A DNA stretch of 41,508 bases. It comes from Bacteroidales bacterium. GTDB taxonomy: Bacteria; Bacteroidota; Bacteroidia; Bacteroidales; ML635J-15. The translations under genes were made by a program, and so were the position numbers. The stretch's first letter is position 1; each line of letters starts with the position of its first letter. The stretch covers positions 1 through 41,508 of the forward strand of contig JALOAQ010000009.1 in assembly GCA_023228725.1 (NCBI GenBank), given 5' to 3'. Below are positions 9,719 to 17,643 of the stretch, one piece after another. The notes under the pieces are model-generated. The model saw only the letters and a program-made list of their open reading frames with translations. It was not told the origin of the DNA and did no database searches.

Positions 9719-10297
9719 TTACAAATTTAGTAAAATTTTGTCTATTACTATAGGATAATATTTATGTTCGAGTTTCTGTACTTTTTTTGCAATGCTTTCA
9801 ACATTATCCGTAAGTTCAATATCTGTTTTAGCTTGAAAAATAACGTTTCCTTCATCATAATTTTTATTTACATAATGAATACTAATTCCTGTTTCTTTCT
9901 CCTTATTTTCTAAAACAGCTTTATGAACATTATTCCCATACATTCCTTTTCCTCCATATTTTGGTAAGAGTGCTGGGTGGATATTTATAATTCTATGTGG
10001 ATATTTTTCAATCATCCATTCTGGAATTAAGCTTAAAAAACCAGCGAGTACGATAAAATTGACGTTTTTCTCCAATAAATAGCTTTCTACTTTAGCGTTT
10101 TTTTGAAAATCTTGCTTGTTAAACAGGAGGTAGTCAATTTTAAGTTTTTTTGCCCTTTCAACAACATAAGCATCAGGCTTATTGCAAAGGATGCAGGAAA
10201 TATTAATATTCATAATTTTAGCAAAATAATTCACTATGTTTTCTGCGTTAGTGCCTGAGCCAGAGGCAAATAGGGCTAAATTGAATTTTCTTATCAT
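9719..10297 (-). CDS. purN: Phosphoribosylglycinamide formyltransferase (GART)
   Basis: Transfers a formyl group from 10-formyl-tetrahydrofolate to GAR in purine synthesis, in the cytoplasm. The 192 residues match the usual PurN length. The N-terminal phosphate-binding loop ASGSGTNAEN is at 11-20. The catalytic signature INIHPALLPKYGGKGMYG starts at residue 104 and supplies Asn105 and His107. The third catalytic residue is Asp148 in NYDEGNVIFQ. The C-terminal LEHKYYPIVI is also typical. The gene is divergent from acpP. Bacteroidota often carry purN beside acpP-fabF, which supports the call. Confidence 0.95.
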   Translation of the reverse strand: MIRKFNLALFASGSGTNAENIVNYFAKIMNINISCILCNKPDAYVVERAKKLKIDYLLFNKQDFQKNAKVESYLLEKNVNFIVLAGFLSLIPEWMIEKYPHRIINIHPALLPKYGGKGMYGNNVHKAVLENKEKETGISIHYVNKNYDEGNVIFQAKTDIELTDNVESIAKKVQKLEHKYYPIVIDKILLNL

Positions 10298-10376
10298 GTT
10301 TGTATTAAATTATCATGTTTATATCATTAGTTTTCAGTCTGTTAAGATAATTGTTAATAAAATAATCACTAAAAAG

Positions 10377-10408
10377 TTTGACTGAACAAAATGATTTTTG
10401 TTTCTTTG
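10377..10408 (+). promoter_or_regulatory. Bacteroidota-type promoter for acpP-fabF
   Basis: TTTG at 10377-10380, a 20-bp spacer, then TTTCTTTG at 10401-10408. This matches the -33 TTTG / -7 TAnnTTTG consensus with one mismatch at the second base of the -7 box. Transcription would start near 10413, giving a leader of about 60 nt that contains the tandem repeat at 10413-10450. Confidence 0.6.
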
Positions 10409-10412
10409 CAAC

Positions 10413-10450
10413 TGCAAAAGTAATTAATTTTATGCAAAAGTAATTAATTT
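10413..10450 (+). repeat. Tandem 18-bp direct repeat in the acpP leader
   Basis: TGCAAAAGTAATTAATTT occurs at 10413-10430 and again, perfectly, at 10433-10450 (period 20). It lies between the predicted promoter and the acpP start. It could be a paired operator half-site or a slippage product; the sequence alone does not decide. Confidence 0.8.
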
Positions 10451-10471
10451 ATTAATCTTAAATTATTAATT

Positions 10472-10708
10472 ATGTCAGACATTACATCAAGAGTAAAAAG
10501 CATTATCGTTGATAAACTAGGCGTTGACGAATCAGAAGTTAATCCAGAAGCAAGCTTCACCGCAGATTTGGGTGCAGATTCTTTGGATACAGTTGAACTT
10601 ATAATGGAATTTGAAAAAGAATTTGGAATTTCTATTTCAGACCAAGACGCTGAAAAAATTGGCACAGTAGGTGATGCTATTAGCTACATGGAAGCTAACG
10701 CAAAGTAA
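10472..10708 (+). CDS. acpP: Acyl carrier protein
   Basis: This 78-residue acidic protein carries growing acyl chains in type II fatty acid synthesis. The phosphopantetheine attachment motif GADSLDTVELIMEFE is present with Ser37 as the attachment site. Length and the four-helix pattern are standard. The start ATG at 10472 follows an A/T-rich leader without a Shine-Dalgarno sequence, normal in this phylum. fabF follows after 27 bp in the same direction, so the two are almost certainly co-transcribed. Confidence 0.98.
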   Translation: MSDITSRVKSIIVDKLGVDESEVNPEASFTADLGADSLDTVELIMEFEKEFGISISDQDAEKIGTVGDAISYMEANAK

Positions 10709-10735
10709 TTTTTGATTAACTAAAAAATTCAGAGT

Positions 10736-11986
10736 ATGACATTAAGGCGAGTTGTTGTAACCGGCATCGGAAACATTTCCCCGGTAGGCTCTAATGCAGA
10801 AGAAACATGGAAAAATGTAGTAAATGGTGTTTGTGGCATCGACTTGATAACATTGTATGATACTACGAATTTTAAAACAAAATTTGCCTGCGAAGTAAAA
10901 AATTACGACCCACTTCAATACTTTGATCGTAAAGAGGCGAGAAAAATAGACAAATTTACTCAGTTTGCTTTTATCGCTTCAGACGAGGCTATCAAGGATA
11001 GTGGAATTGATCTCGAATCAATTGACAAAACCCGGGCTGGAGTTATATGGTCATCTGGCATTGGTGGTGTCGAAACGTTTTATCAAGAAGTTAGGGCATA
11101 TGTCGAGGGCAATTTTGTCCCTCGATTTAGCCCTTTTTTCATTCCAAAAATTATTTCTGATATTGCTGCTGGACACATTTCCATGAAACATGGCTTAATG
11201 GGTCCTAATTATTGCACCGTTTCTGCTTGTGCCTCATCTTCAAATGCCATTATAGATTCTTTTAACTTAATTAGGTTAGGAATGGCTGACATTATGGTTA
11301 CCGGAGGTAGCGAAGCTTCATTAAACGAAGTTGGGATGGGTGGTTTTCAATCAATGATGGCAATATCTTTTAATAATGATGAGTACAAAACTGCTTCACG
11401 TCCATTTTGTGCAACACGTGATGGCTTTGTTATGGGAGAAGGTGGTTCAGGTCTTATTCTAGAAGATTATGAACATGCAAAAGCCAGAGGTGCTAAAATT
11501 TATGCCGAGGTTGTTGGTGCTGGTTTGTCAGCTGATGCTCACCATTTAACAGCTCCTCACCCAGAAGGCCTTGGTGCTGCTCTAGTTATGCAAAATGCTC
11601 TAAGAGACGCTAAGCTAAAACCCGAAGATATTGGATATATAAACGTTCATGGAACTGCTACTCCTCTTGGAGATGTTGCCGAACTTAAAGCTATTAAACA
11701 AGTTTTCGGAGAACATGCCTTCAAATTGAATATTAGCTCAACAAAGTCTATAGTTGGACACTTACTTGGTGCCGCCGGTGCCATGGAAGCCTCTTTTACT
11801 ATTATGGCTTTGGTTGATCAAATAGTTCCACCAACAATAAACCACCAAAAAGCTGATGAAAATATAGACCCACGATTTAACCTAACTCTACACAAAGCTC
11901 AAAAAAGAGAACTCAATTATACTATGAGTAATACCTTTGGCTTTGGAGGACACAATACTTGTGTGATTTTTAAAAAAGCTGAATAG
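10736..11986 (+). CDS. fabF: Beta-ketoacyl-ACP synthase II
   Basis: Condenses malonyl-ACP with acyl-ACP in fatty acid elongation. The 416 residues match the FabF norm. The Cys-His-His triad is intact: Cys165 in VSACASSSNA, His305 in NVHGTATPLGD and His342 in KSIVGHLLGAAG. The C-terminal NTFGFGGHN loop is also present. It sits between acpP and rnc, the standard order in Bacteroidota, and its substrate carrier is the ACP encoded just upstream. KAS I (FabB) is less likely given this context and length. Confidence 0.97.
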   Translation: MTLRRVVVTGIGNISPVGSNAEETWKNVVNGVCGIDLITLYDTTNFKTKFACEVKNYDPLQYFDRKEARKIDKFTQFAFIASDEAIKDSGIDLESIDKTRAGVIWSSGIGGVETFYQEVRAYVEGNFVPRFSPFFIPKIISDIAAGHISMKHGLMGPNYCTVSACASSSNAIIDSFNLIRLGMADIMVTGGSEASLNEVGMGGFQSMMAISFNNDEYKTASRPFCATRDGFVMGEGGSGLILEDYEHAKARGAKIYAEVVGAGLSADAHHLTAPHPEGLGAALVMQNALRDAKLKPEDIGYINVHGTATPLGDVAELKAIKQVFGEHAFKLNISSTKSIVGHLLGAAGAMEASFTIMALVDQIVPPTINHQKADENIDPRFNLTLHKAQKRELNYTMSNTFGFGGHNTCVIFKKAE

Positions 11987-11992
11987 ACTTAA

Positions 11993-12718
11993 ATGGGTTT
12001 GTTCTTTTTTAAAAAACTAAGTAGAGAAGATAAAATTTTATTAAATAATTTAAAGTTAATATTAGATTTTAAACCTAAAAATTTAGAACTATATAAACTT
12101 GTCTTTACTCATTCATCTGTAAGAACCAATACAAAAAATAAACTAGAAAATAATGAAAGACTAGAGTTTGTTGGTGATGCGGTTATTGGTTTGATAGTTA
12201 CTGATATTTTATATAAAAAATTCCCAAAAGCTGATGAAGGAAAACTGTCAGTACTAAGAGCAAGTATAATTAGCAGACAGTCTTTGAATTCTTTAGGCGA
12301 AAGTTTAGGCTTAAATAAACTTGTCGAACATAGAATCACATCAGGAAATGTAGTGAAAAATTTATCAGGAAATTCCTTAGAGGCGATTATTGCTGCGGTA
12401 TATTTTGATAAAGGTTATAAAAAAGCTAAAAAATTTGTTGAAACAATAATTTATAAAAATTTCAATCTAAATAAACTGTTAAAAGAGAATAAAGATTACA
12501 AATCCAAACTATTGCAACTAATTCAAAAATTCAAATTAAATATTGATTTTAATACTTATGAAAATATAGAAGTAAATGAAAAAAATCAACATTTTTTGTG
12601 CGAACTTTGTTTAGGTAATCAATTTTTAGCTGAAGGAAAAGGCTGGACAAAAAAAGAAGCAGAACAAAAAGCCGCTAAATATGCACTTAAAAAACTAAAT
12701 CATTTAAGGTTAGACTGA
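11993..12718 (+). CDS. rnc: Ribonuclease III
   Basis: Endoribonuclease that cuts double-stranded RNA in rRNA and mRNA processing. The 241 residues comprise a catalytic domain (about 20-165) and a C-terminal dsRNA-binding domain (about 170-240, with AEGKGWTKKEAEQKAAKYAL). The signature NERLEFVGDAV is at 54-64, giving metal ligands Glu55, Glu58 and Asp62, with Glu82 in DEGKLS. In the second metal motif, GNSLEA, Glu130 is kept but the position equivalent to E. coli Asp114 is Asn127. The gene starts 6 nt after the fabF stop, so it is translationally close-coupled. Confidence 0.95.
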   Translation: MGLFFFKKLSREDKILLNNLKLILDFKPKNLELYKLVFTHSSVRTNTKNKLENNERLEFVGDAVIGLIVTDILYKKFPKADEGKLSVLRASIISRQSLNSLGESLGLNKLVEHRITSGNVVKNLSGNSLEAIIAAVYFDKGYKKAKKFVETIIYKNFNLNKLLKENKDYKSKLLQLIQKFKLNIDFNTYENIEVNEKNQHFLCELCLGNQFLAEGKGWTKKEAEQKAAKYALKKLNHLRLD

Positions 12719-12742
12719 AATTTTTGTTTCCAATATTTTAAC

Positions 12743-12750
12743 TATTTTTG
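12743..12750 (+). promoter_or_regulatory. -7 box (TATTTTTG) just ahead of the IPExxVDY gene
   Basis: Perfect TAnnTTTG, with TTTG at 12723-12726 upstream (a 16-bp spacer, shorter than usual). It ends only 5 nt before the ATG at 12756, so transcription from it would give a leaderless or nearly leaderless mRNA, adding to read-through from rnc. Confidence 0.4.
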
Positions 12751-12755
12751 TAGTG

Positions 12756-13175
12756 ATGAAAACTAAGAAAATAAAATACGAAGCAGAATATAATTTTAAT
12801 CTTATTGGAATTTCTTCTTTAGAAGACGACTATAGACTTTCGTGGAAATTAAGCAAAATTTTTAAAGCTGAATTTATTAAACAAGAAGATGTAAAAATTA
12901 GAGATAATAGATATTCTGAATTTCAGGTATTTGTCTCATATTTATGTAAGCCTGCAAATTCTTCTTTAAAACTAAGGCTGATTGTGAATAAGACTAATAT
13001 TGGTTATATTGTTGATGAATTAAAAAATATAGATTATTTTCTTCAAGTTTATGATAATCAAAATCAAGATTATTTAAATAAAATTATTTCAGAAATAAAA
13101 ACAATAAATTCTGTTTTTGCCGTTTTTAACTTAGATTTATCAAAAATTAAGTCTAAAGAAAAATTACTATTTTAA
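12756..13175 (+). CDS. IPExxVDY family protein (function unknown)
   Basis: This 139-residue protein matches the Bacteroidota-restricted IPExxVDY family by position (directly after rnc), size and the block VDELKNIDYFLQVYD at about residues 95-109. That block aligns with the family motif, although the leading IPE is not conserved here. No catalytic motif, signal peptide or membrane segment is visible, so it is presumably cytoplasmic. The frame extends one codon upstream to a GTG at 12753, but the ATG at 12756 is preferred. Its stop is one base before the flippase gene. The family's molecular function is not known to me. Confidence 0.75.
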   Translation: MKTKKIKYEAEYNFNLIGISSLEDDYRLSWKLSKIFKAEFIKQEDVKIRDNRYSEFQVFVSYLCKPANSSLKLRLIVNKTNIGYIVDELKNIDYFLQVYDNQNQDYLNKIISEIKTINSVFAVFNLDLSKIKSKEKLLF

Positions 13176-13176
13176 A

Positions 13177-14652
13177 ATGGGAATAATATCTCGCCAAACG
13201 TTTAAAGGATCCATATATTCCTATCTTGGAGCATTTATAGGCTTTGTAAATGTAGCCTTATTTATGCCAAGAATTTTTACAACTGACCAAATTGGACTAA
13301 CTTATATTTTAGTGGCTTTGTCAACAATTTTTGGACAGTTAGGAAGTCTTGGAATGGTAAATGTTACTATTAGACAATTTCCATATTTTAGAGATGAAAA
13401 AAATAATCACAATGGTTTTTTGTTCTTTTCATTAGCTGTTGGAAGTTTAGGTTTTATTATTTCTACAATAATTTATTATTTAAGCAAAGGATATATTATA
13501 AAATCAAATATTGATCAATCGCCACTTTTTGCTGATTATGTGTATCTATTATTGCCATTTGTTTTTATTACAATTTTTTATTATATAATTGATACTTATA
13601 ACCGTCTGTTATTTAATGCTTCTTTTGGTCTTTTTGCTAAAGAATTGTTGCTCAGATTGATAAACTTAGTTACAATTGTGTTATTCTGGTTAAAACTTAT
13701 AGATTTTCATCAGTTTATTCTTATTTATACTATTTCTTATGCTGTTCCTGTAATTTTGATTTGCCTATTATTAATTTATAAAAAACAGTTTTCATTAAAG
13801 CCCTCATTTAAAATATTTACAAAACCATTTTCAAAAGAAGTGTTTTCTGTTGCTATGTTTGGCTTGATTTCTGGCTTTAGTGGAATGGCTGTTTTACAAA
13901 TTGATAGATATTTGGTTAATTATTATTGTGATTTAGGAGCGACAGGTGTGTATTCAACAGTTTTCTTTTTTGGAACAATAATTTTACTGCCGGGCAGGTC
14001 TTTAATCAGAATTTCTAGTACTCTGATAACCGAGGCAATCAAAGATAAAAATTGGGAGGAGGTTAAGAATATTTATAATAGAAGTACAACAAGCATGTCT
14101 GTTATAGGCATGGCTCTTTTTGTTTTAATATGGGGAAATATAAATAATATTATGACAATTTTGCCAGCAGAGTTCGAATCTGGACGTTATGTTATATTTT
14201 TTATTGCTTTAGCTCATTTGCTTCAGATGATAGCTAGTGTAAGTAGCGAAATTATCCAATCAAGTAAGTATTATAGACAATTTGCTATTTTAATGTTTAG
14301 TTTAATAATTTCTATTGTTATATTTAATATTATTTTACTTCCTAAATGGGGAATAGTTGGTGCCAGTATTGCTTCGGCTATTGCGTTTTTTATTTTCTTA
14401 ATTGCAAGACAGATTTTTATTTATTGGAAATTTAAACTAAATCCTTATAAATTTAAGCAATTGATAATTGTGTTGTCTGCTATTATTTCTTTAATAATTA
14501 GTTTACTTATTCCTCAAATACAAAATTTATTCATAGACATTTGTCTTAGAAGTATAATTTTAATTAGCATATTTATTGCACCTGTTTTAATTAGCAAAGT
14601 TTATCCTGAACTAAATTCTGCAATAAAAAATTTAATTCGAAAATTCAAATAA
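13177..14652 (+). CDS. Polysaccharide flippase (Wzx/MOP-type membrane protein)
   Basis: This 491-residue protein is almost wholly hydrophobic, with roughly 12-14 predicted membrane spans. It belongs by pattern to the oligosaccharide-flippase branch of the MOP superfamily, which moves lipid-linked glycans across the inner membrane. Supporting features are the N-terminal TFKGSIYSYLGAFIG, a conserved mid-protein IDRYLVNYY segment, and the late KWGIVGASIASAIAF motif seen in Wzx-like proteins. It starts one base after the upstream stop, so it belongs to the rnc operon. The substrate is unknown; no glycosyltransferase is adjacent. A MurJ-like role is less likely from the sequence pattern. Confidence 0.82.
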   Translation: MGIISRQTFKGSIYSYLGAFIGFVNVALFMPRIFTTDQIGLTYILVALSTIFGQLGSLGMVNVTIRQFPYFRDEKNNHNGFLFFSLAVGSLGFIISTIIYYLSKGYIIKSNIDQSPLFADYVYLLLPFVFITIFYYIIDTYNRLLFNASFGLFAKELLLRLINLVTIVLFWLKLIDFHQFILIYTISYAVPVILICLLLIYKKQFSLKPSFKIFTKPFSKEVFSVAMFGLISGFSGMAVLQIDRYLVNYYCDLGATGVYSTVFFFGTIILLPGRSLIRISSTLITEAIKDKNWEEVKNIYNRSTTSMSVIGMALFVLIWGNINNIMTILPAEFESGRYVIFFIALAHLLQMIASVSSEIIQSSKYYRQFAILMFSLIISIVIFNIILLPKWGIVGASIASAIAFFIFLIARQIFIYWKFKLNPYKFKQLIIVLSAIISLIISLLIPQIQNLFIDICLRSIILISIFIAPVLISKVYPELNSAIKNLIRKFK

Positions 14653-14720
14653 TTTCTTAAAAAAAACTAAAATAAACAAAAGTGTTTTTGTGTTAATAAT
14701 GCAAATTCAATTAAAAACAT

Positions 14721-14728
14721 TAAATTTG
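14721..14728 (+). promoter_or_regulatory. -7 box (TAAATTTG) for the mutL operon
   Basis: Perfect TAnnTTTG ending 21 nt before the ATG at 14750, in a 97-bp intergenic gap. The nearest upstream TTTG (14687-14690) is 30 bp away, so no proper -33 element is assigned. Confidence 0.45.
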
Positions 14729-14749
14729 TAAAAATTTATTATTATTATT

Positions 14750-15070
14750 ATGGGTTTCGGAAGTTTATTTAAAGTACCACAGCACAATGTGTTTGACTAT
14801 AAGCCACGCTATTATGATCCTGAAAAAGATAGAAGACGAGAATTATTAAACGAAATGAGAGTTTCCCAAGGTAAAGAAGCTATTGGATTTGATAGCAGCA
14901 AGCCAGGAGCTAGAATAAAAGGTAGTTTTAAACATCAAATGAGACGCAGTTCTTATAGTAAGGGAAATTCTGCTTTAAGGGTTCTTGTCTTAACTTTTGT
15001 TTTAGGTTTTTTGGCATATTTAATATTAATTGCCGATCTTACTCCAATTGTTAAACTATTTATGAAATAA
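14750..15070 (+). CDS. Conserved small single-span membrane protein upstream of mutL
   Basis: This 106-residue protein has a basic, charged cytoplasmic region (1-75), including KPRYYDPEKDRRREL near residues 18-32, and one C-terminal membrane span (about 80-98, rich in Leu/Val/Phe/Ile). There is no signal peptide, so it is a tail-anchored type. Proteins of this shape with a YYDPxK motif commonly precede mutL in Bacteroidota, from my memory of such clusters. Its stop codon shares one base with the mutL start at 15070. No function is recognised. Confidence 0.75.
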   Translation: MGFGSLFKVPQHNVFDYKPRYYDPEKDRRRELLNEMRVSQGKEAIGFDSSKPGARIKGSFKHQMRRSSYSKGNSALRVLVLTFVLGFLAYLILIADLTPIVKLFMK

Positions 15071-16902
15071 TGTCAGATATTATTAAACTTTTATCCGACT
15101 CAGTAGCAAATCAAATTGCAGCCGGCGAAGTTATACAAAGACCTGCTTCTGTAGTTAAAGAGCTTGTCGAAAACGCCATAGATGCAGGTGCCACAGAAAT
15201 AAAAATTGCAATAAAAGATGCAGGACGAACTTTGATTCAAATTTCTGATAATGGAAAAGGTATGAACCCTCAAGATGCCAGAACTGCTTTTGAGCGACAC
15301 GCTACATCAAAAATTTCTAGTGCTGACGACTTGTTTGCTATACGCAGTATGGGTTTTAGAGGCGAAGCTCTTGCTTCTATTGCTGCAGTTGCCTCTGTAG
15401 AGCTAAGAACAAAATCTCAAGGTCTAGACTTAGGAACAAGTATAAATATTTCCGGTTCAAAAGTAGAATCACAAGAACCCGTTAATTGCCCCATAGGTGC
15501 AAATTTTATAGTAAAAAACTTGTTTTACAATGTTCCCGCAAGAAGAAAATTTTTAAAAAGTAATGCAGTAGAAAATAGACATATTACAACAGAAATCCAC
15601 AGACTTGCATTATCAAATCCTGATATCGCTTTTCAGTTTATGCTAGACAATGAAATTGTTTTATCTTTAAATTCTGAAAATCAAAAACAAAGAATAGTAA
15701 ATATATTCGGAAAAAATATAAACCAACATCTAATAAGCATTAAGTCAGATACTTCAATAGTAAACATCAACGGATTTATTGCTAAACCTGAAAGAACTCG
15801 TAAAACAAGTAATGAGCAGTTTTTCTTTGTAAATAAGCGTTTTATGATACACCCTTATTTTAGAAAAGCCATTAGTTTAGCTTACGAAAAACTTATTGCC
15901 GAAGGTGAGTATCCAAGTTTTTTTGTGTTTTTCGATATAAATCCATCAGCAATTGATATTAATATTCACCCTACAAAAACCGAAATTAAATTTGAAGATG
16001 AACAATCTATTTTCCAAATTCTTAATGCTAGCGTAAAAGAAGCCTTGGGAAAATTTAATATAGTTCCTGGATTAGATTTTGAGGAAAATATTACGAGAGA
16101 TGTTCACTTAACATCAAATACAAGTTTTAAACCGCCAACAATTAATATAAATCCTGATTATAACCCTTTTAACTCGTCTTCACAAGGCAGACAATCTAAT
16201 TATGTGCCTCGTAATTGGAGTAGCTTATACGAACAAAGTCAAAATAGAAATAGAGATGATTTTGTTTTGCCAGAACAACCAAACACTGATGAAACAACAA
16301 GTTTAATTCCTGCTTCAGACTCTGAAGATCTTAATTTTAGCAAAAACTTGTTTTTCCAACTAAAAAACAAATATATTATTACATCTGTAAAATCGGGTAT
16401 GCTGATTATTGACCAAAAAAGAGCTCACGAAAGAATTTTATATGAAAAGTTTTTAAAACTTTTAGAAACTCGTAAGGGTGTAAGTCAAAGAACTTTATTT
16501 CCGGTAATTTTAGAACCTTCGCCAACAGAAAGAGCCGTACTTTTAGAAATTATTACAGATTTAAACAATATAGGATTTGAAATTGTTCTTATTGGTAAAG
16601 ATAAATTTGAGCTTAGAGCAGTGCCAGGCGATTTAACAGATATAGACCCAAAAAACTTAATTGATGAAGTAGTTTATAAAATTTCTGAAATACAAACTTC
16701 TGCAAAAATAGTGATAAATGAAAAAATTGCATTAGCCTTAGCCAAAACATCATCGCTAAAAATATCTAAACTTCTGTCAGAAATTGAAATGCAAGAAATC
16801 TTTCAAAAACTTATGCTTTGCTCTAACCAAAATTACACAGCAGAAGGAAAAAAAATTATAGAAGTGATTAAAATTGAAGAAATAGAACAAAAATTGAATT
16901 AG
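15070..16902 (+). CDS. mutL: DNA mismatch repair protein MutL
   Basis: GHKL ATPase that couples MutS recognition to strand removal. The 610 residues show an intact N-terminal ATPase: KELVENAIDAGA (Glu31, Asn35), DNGKGM from 60 and GFRGEAL from 95. A Ser/Asn-rich linker spans about 335-430 and a C-terminal dimerisation domain follows. The endonuclease motif DQHA(x)2E(x)4E reads DQKRAHERILYE at 448-459: both acidic residues remain (Glu454, Glu459) but His-Ala became Lys-Arg. At the end, CSNQNYTAEGKK stands where nicking MutLs have a C-P-H-G-R-P motif. Nicking activity is therefore doubtful. It begins one base into the upstream stop and ends 6 bp before a rhomboid gene. Confidence 0.97.
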   Translation: MSDIIKLLSDSVANQIAAGEVIQRPASVVKELVENAIDAGATEIKIAIKDAGRTLIQISDNGKGMNPQDARTAFERHATSKISSADDLFAIRSMGFRGEALASIAAVASVELRTKSQGLDLGTSINISGSKVESQEPVNCPIGANFIVKNLFYNVPARRKFLKSNAVENRHITTEIHRLALSNPDIAFQFMLDNEIVLSLNSENQKQRIVNIFGKNINQHLISIKSDTSIVNINGFIAKPERTRKTSNEQFFFVNKRFMIHPYFRKAISLAYEKLIAEGEYPSFFVFFDINPSAIDINIHPTKTEIKFEDEQSIFQILNASVKEALGKFNIVPGLDFEENITRDVHLTSNTSFKPPTININPDYNPFNSSSQGRQSNYVPRNWSSLYEQSQNRNRDDFVLPEQPNTDETTSLIPASDSEDLNFSKNLFFQLKNKYIITSVKSGMLIIDQKRAHERILYEKFLKLLETRKGVSQRTLFPVILEPSPTERAVLLEIITDLNNIGFEIVLIGKDKFELRAVPGDLTDIDPKNLIDEVVYKISEIQTSAKIVINEKIALALAKTSSLKISKLLSEIEMQEIFQKLMLCSNQNYTAEGKKIIEVIKIEEIEQKLN

Positions 16903-16908
16903 TTTATT

Positions 16909-17643
16909 ATGAATTTTCAAAGAGGAGGATTTTCAAATTTACCACCGGTTGTAAAGACTTTATTATTAATAAATATTGCTCTTTTTGCATTAAAATACTT
17001 TGCTCCAGATTTAATGATGCATTTTGCAGTTTATAGTTTTAAATCAGAGTTTTTTAAACCCTACCAATTAATTACTCATATGTTTATGCATGGTAATTTT
17101 ATGCATATTTTCTTTAATATGTTTGCTTTATTTATGTTCGGTAGAATATTAGAACAAGTGTGGGGTTCACAAAGATTTTTTATTTATTATTTTTTTACCG
17201 GTTTAGGTGCTGCTTTTTTGCATTTATTTATAATGAATATTGAGATTAATTCTCTTATGTCTAATATGAGTTCTGAGCAAATAAATCTTGTGCTTAATGA
17301 AGGTGGCTCAACTTTAATGCAAGGAAAAAATTATATAGACATTCAAATGAGAGATTTGAATTTAATGATAAATACTCCAACAGTAGGAGCCTCAGGGGCT
17401 ATTTATGGTTTACTTTTGGCTTTTGGAATGCTTTTTCCTAATACTATTCTATATATTTACGCAGCTATTCCTATGAAAGCTAAATATTTGGTGATGATTT
17501 TTGTTGGTATCGAATTATTCCTTGGTTTTTTAAATAGAAGTGGAGATAATGTTGCTCATTTTGCCCATCTTGGAGGTATGTTGTTTGGACTTATATTTGT
17601 TTTAATTTGGAAGAAAAAACAATTTAATCGCTGGGACCAATGA
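16909..17643 (+). CDS. Rhomboid family intramembrane serine protease (first of pair)
   Basis: This 244-residue polytopic protein cleaves membrane substrates within the bilayer. Six or so spans are visible. The family marks are HMFMHGNFMHIFFNMFALFMFG (57-78) in the L1/TM2 region, the catalytic serine Ser162 in TVGASGAIYG, and the catalytic histidine His220 in AHFAHLGGMLFG. A longer polar insert (about 108-158) separates two spans before the serine. It overlaps the next rhomboid gene by 4 nt (ATGA), so the two are translationally coupled. Substrates are unknown. Confidence 0.93.
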   Translation: MNFQRGGFSNLPPVVKTLLLINIALFALKYFAPDLMMHFAVYSFKSEFFKPYQLITHMFMHGNFMHIFFNMFALFMFGRILEQVWGSQRFFIYYFFTGLGAAFLHLFIMNIEINSLMSNMSSEQINLVLNEGGSTLMQGKNYIDIQMRDLNLMINTPTVGASGAIYGLLLAFGMLFPNTILYIYAAIPMKAKYLVMIFVGIELFLGFLNRSGDNVAHFAHLGGMLFGLIFVLIWKKKQFNRWDQ

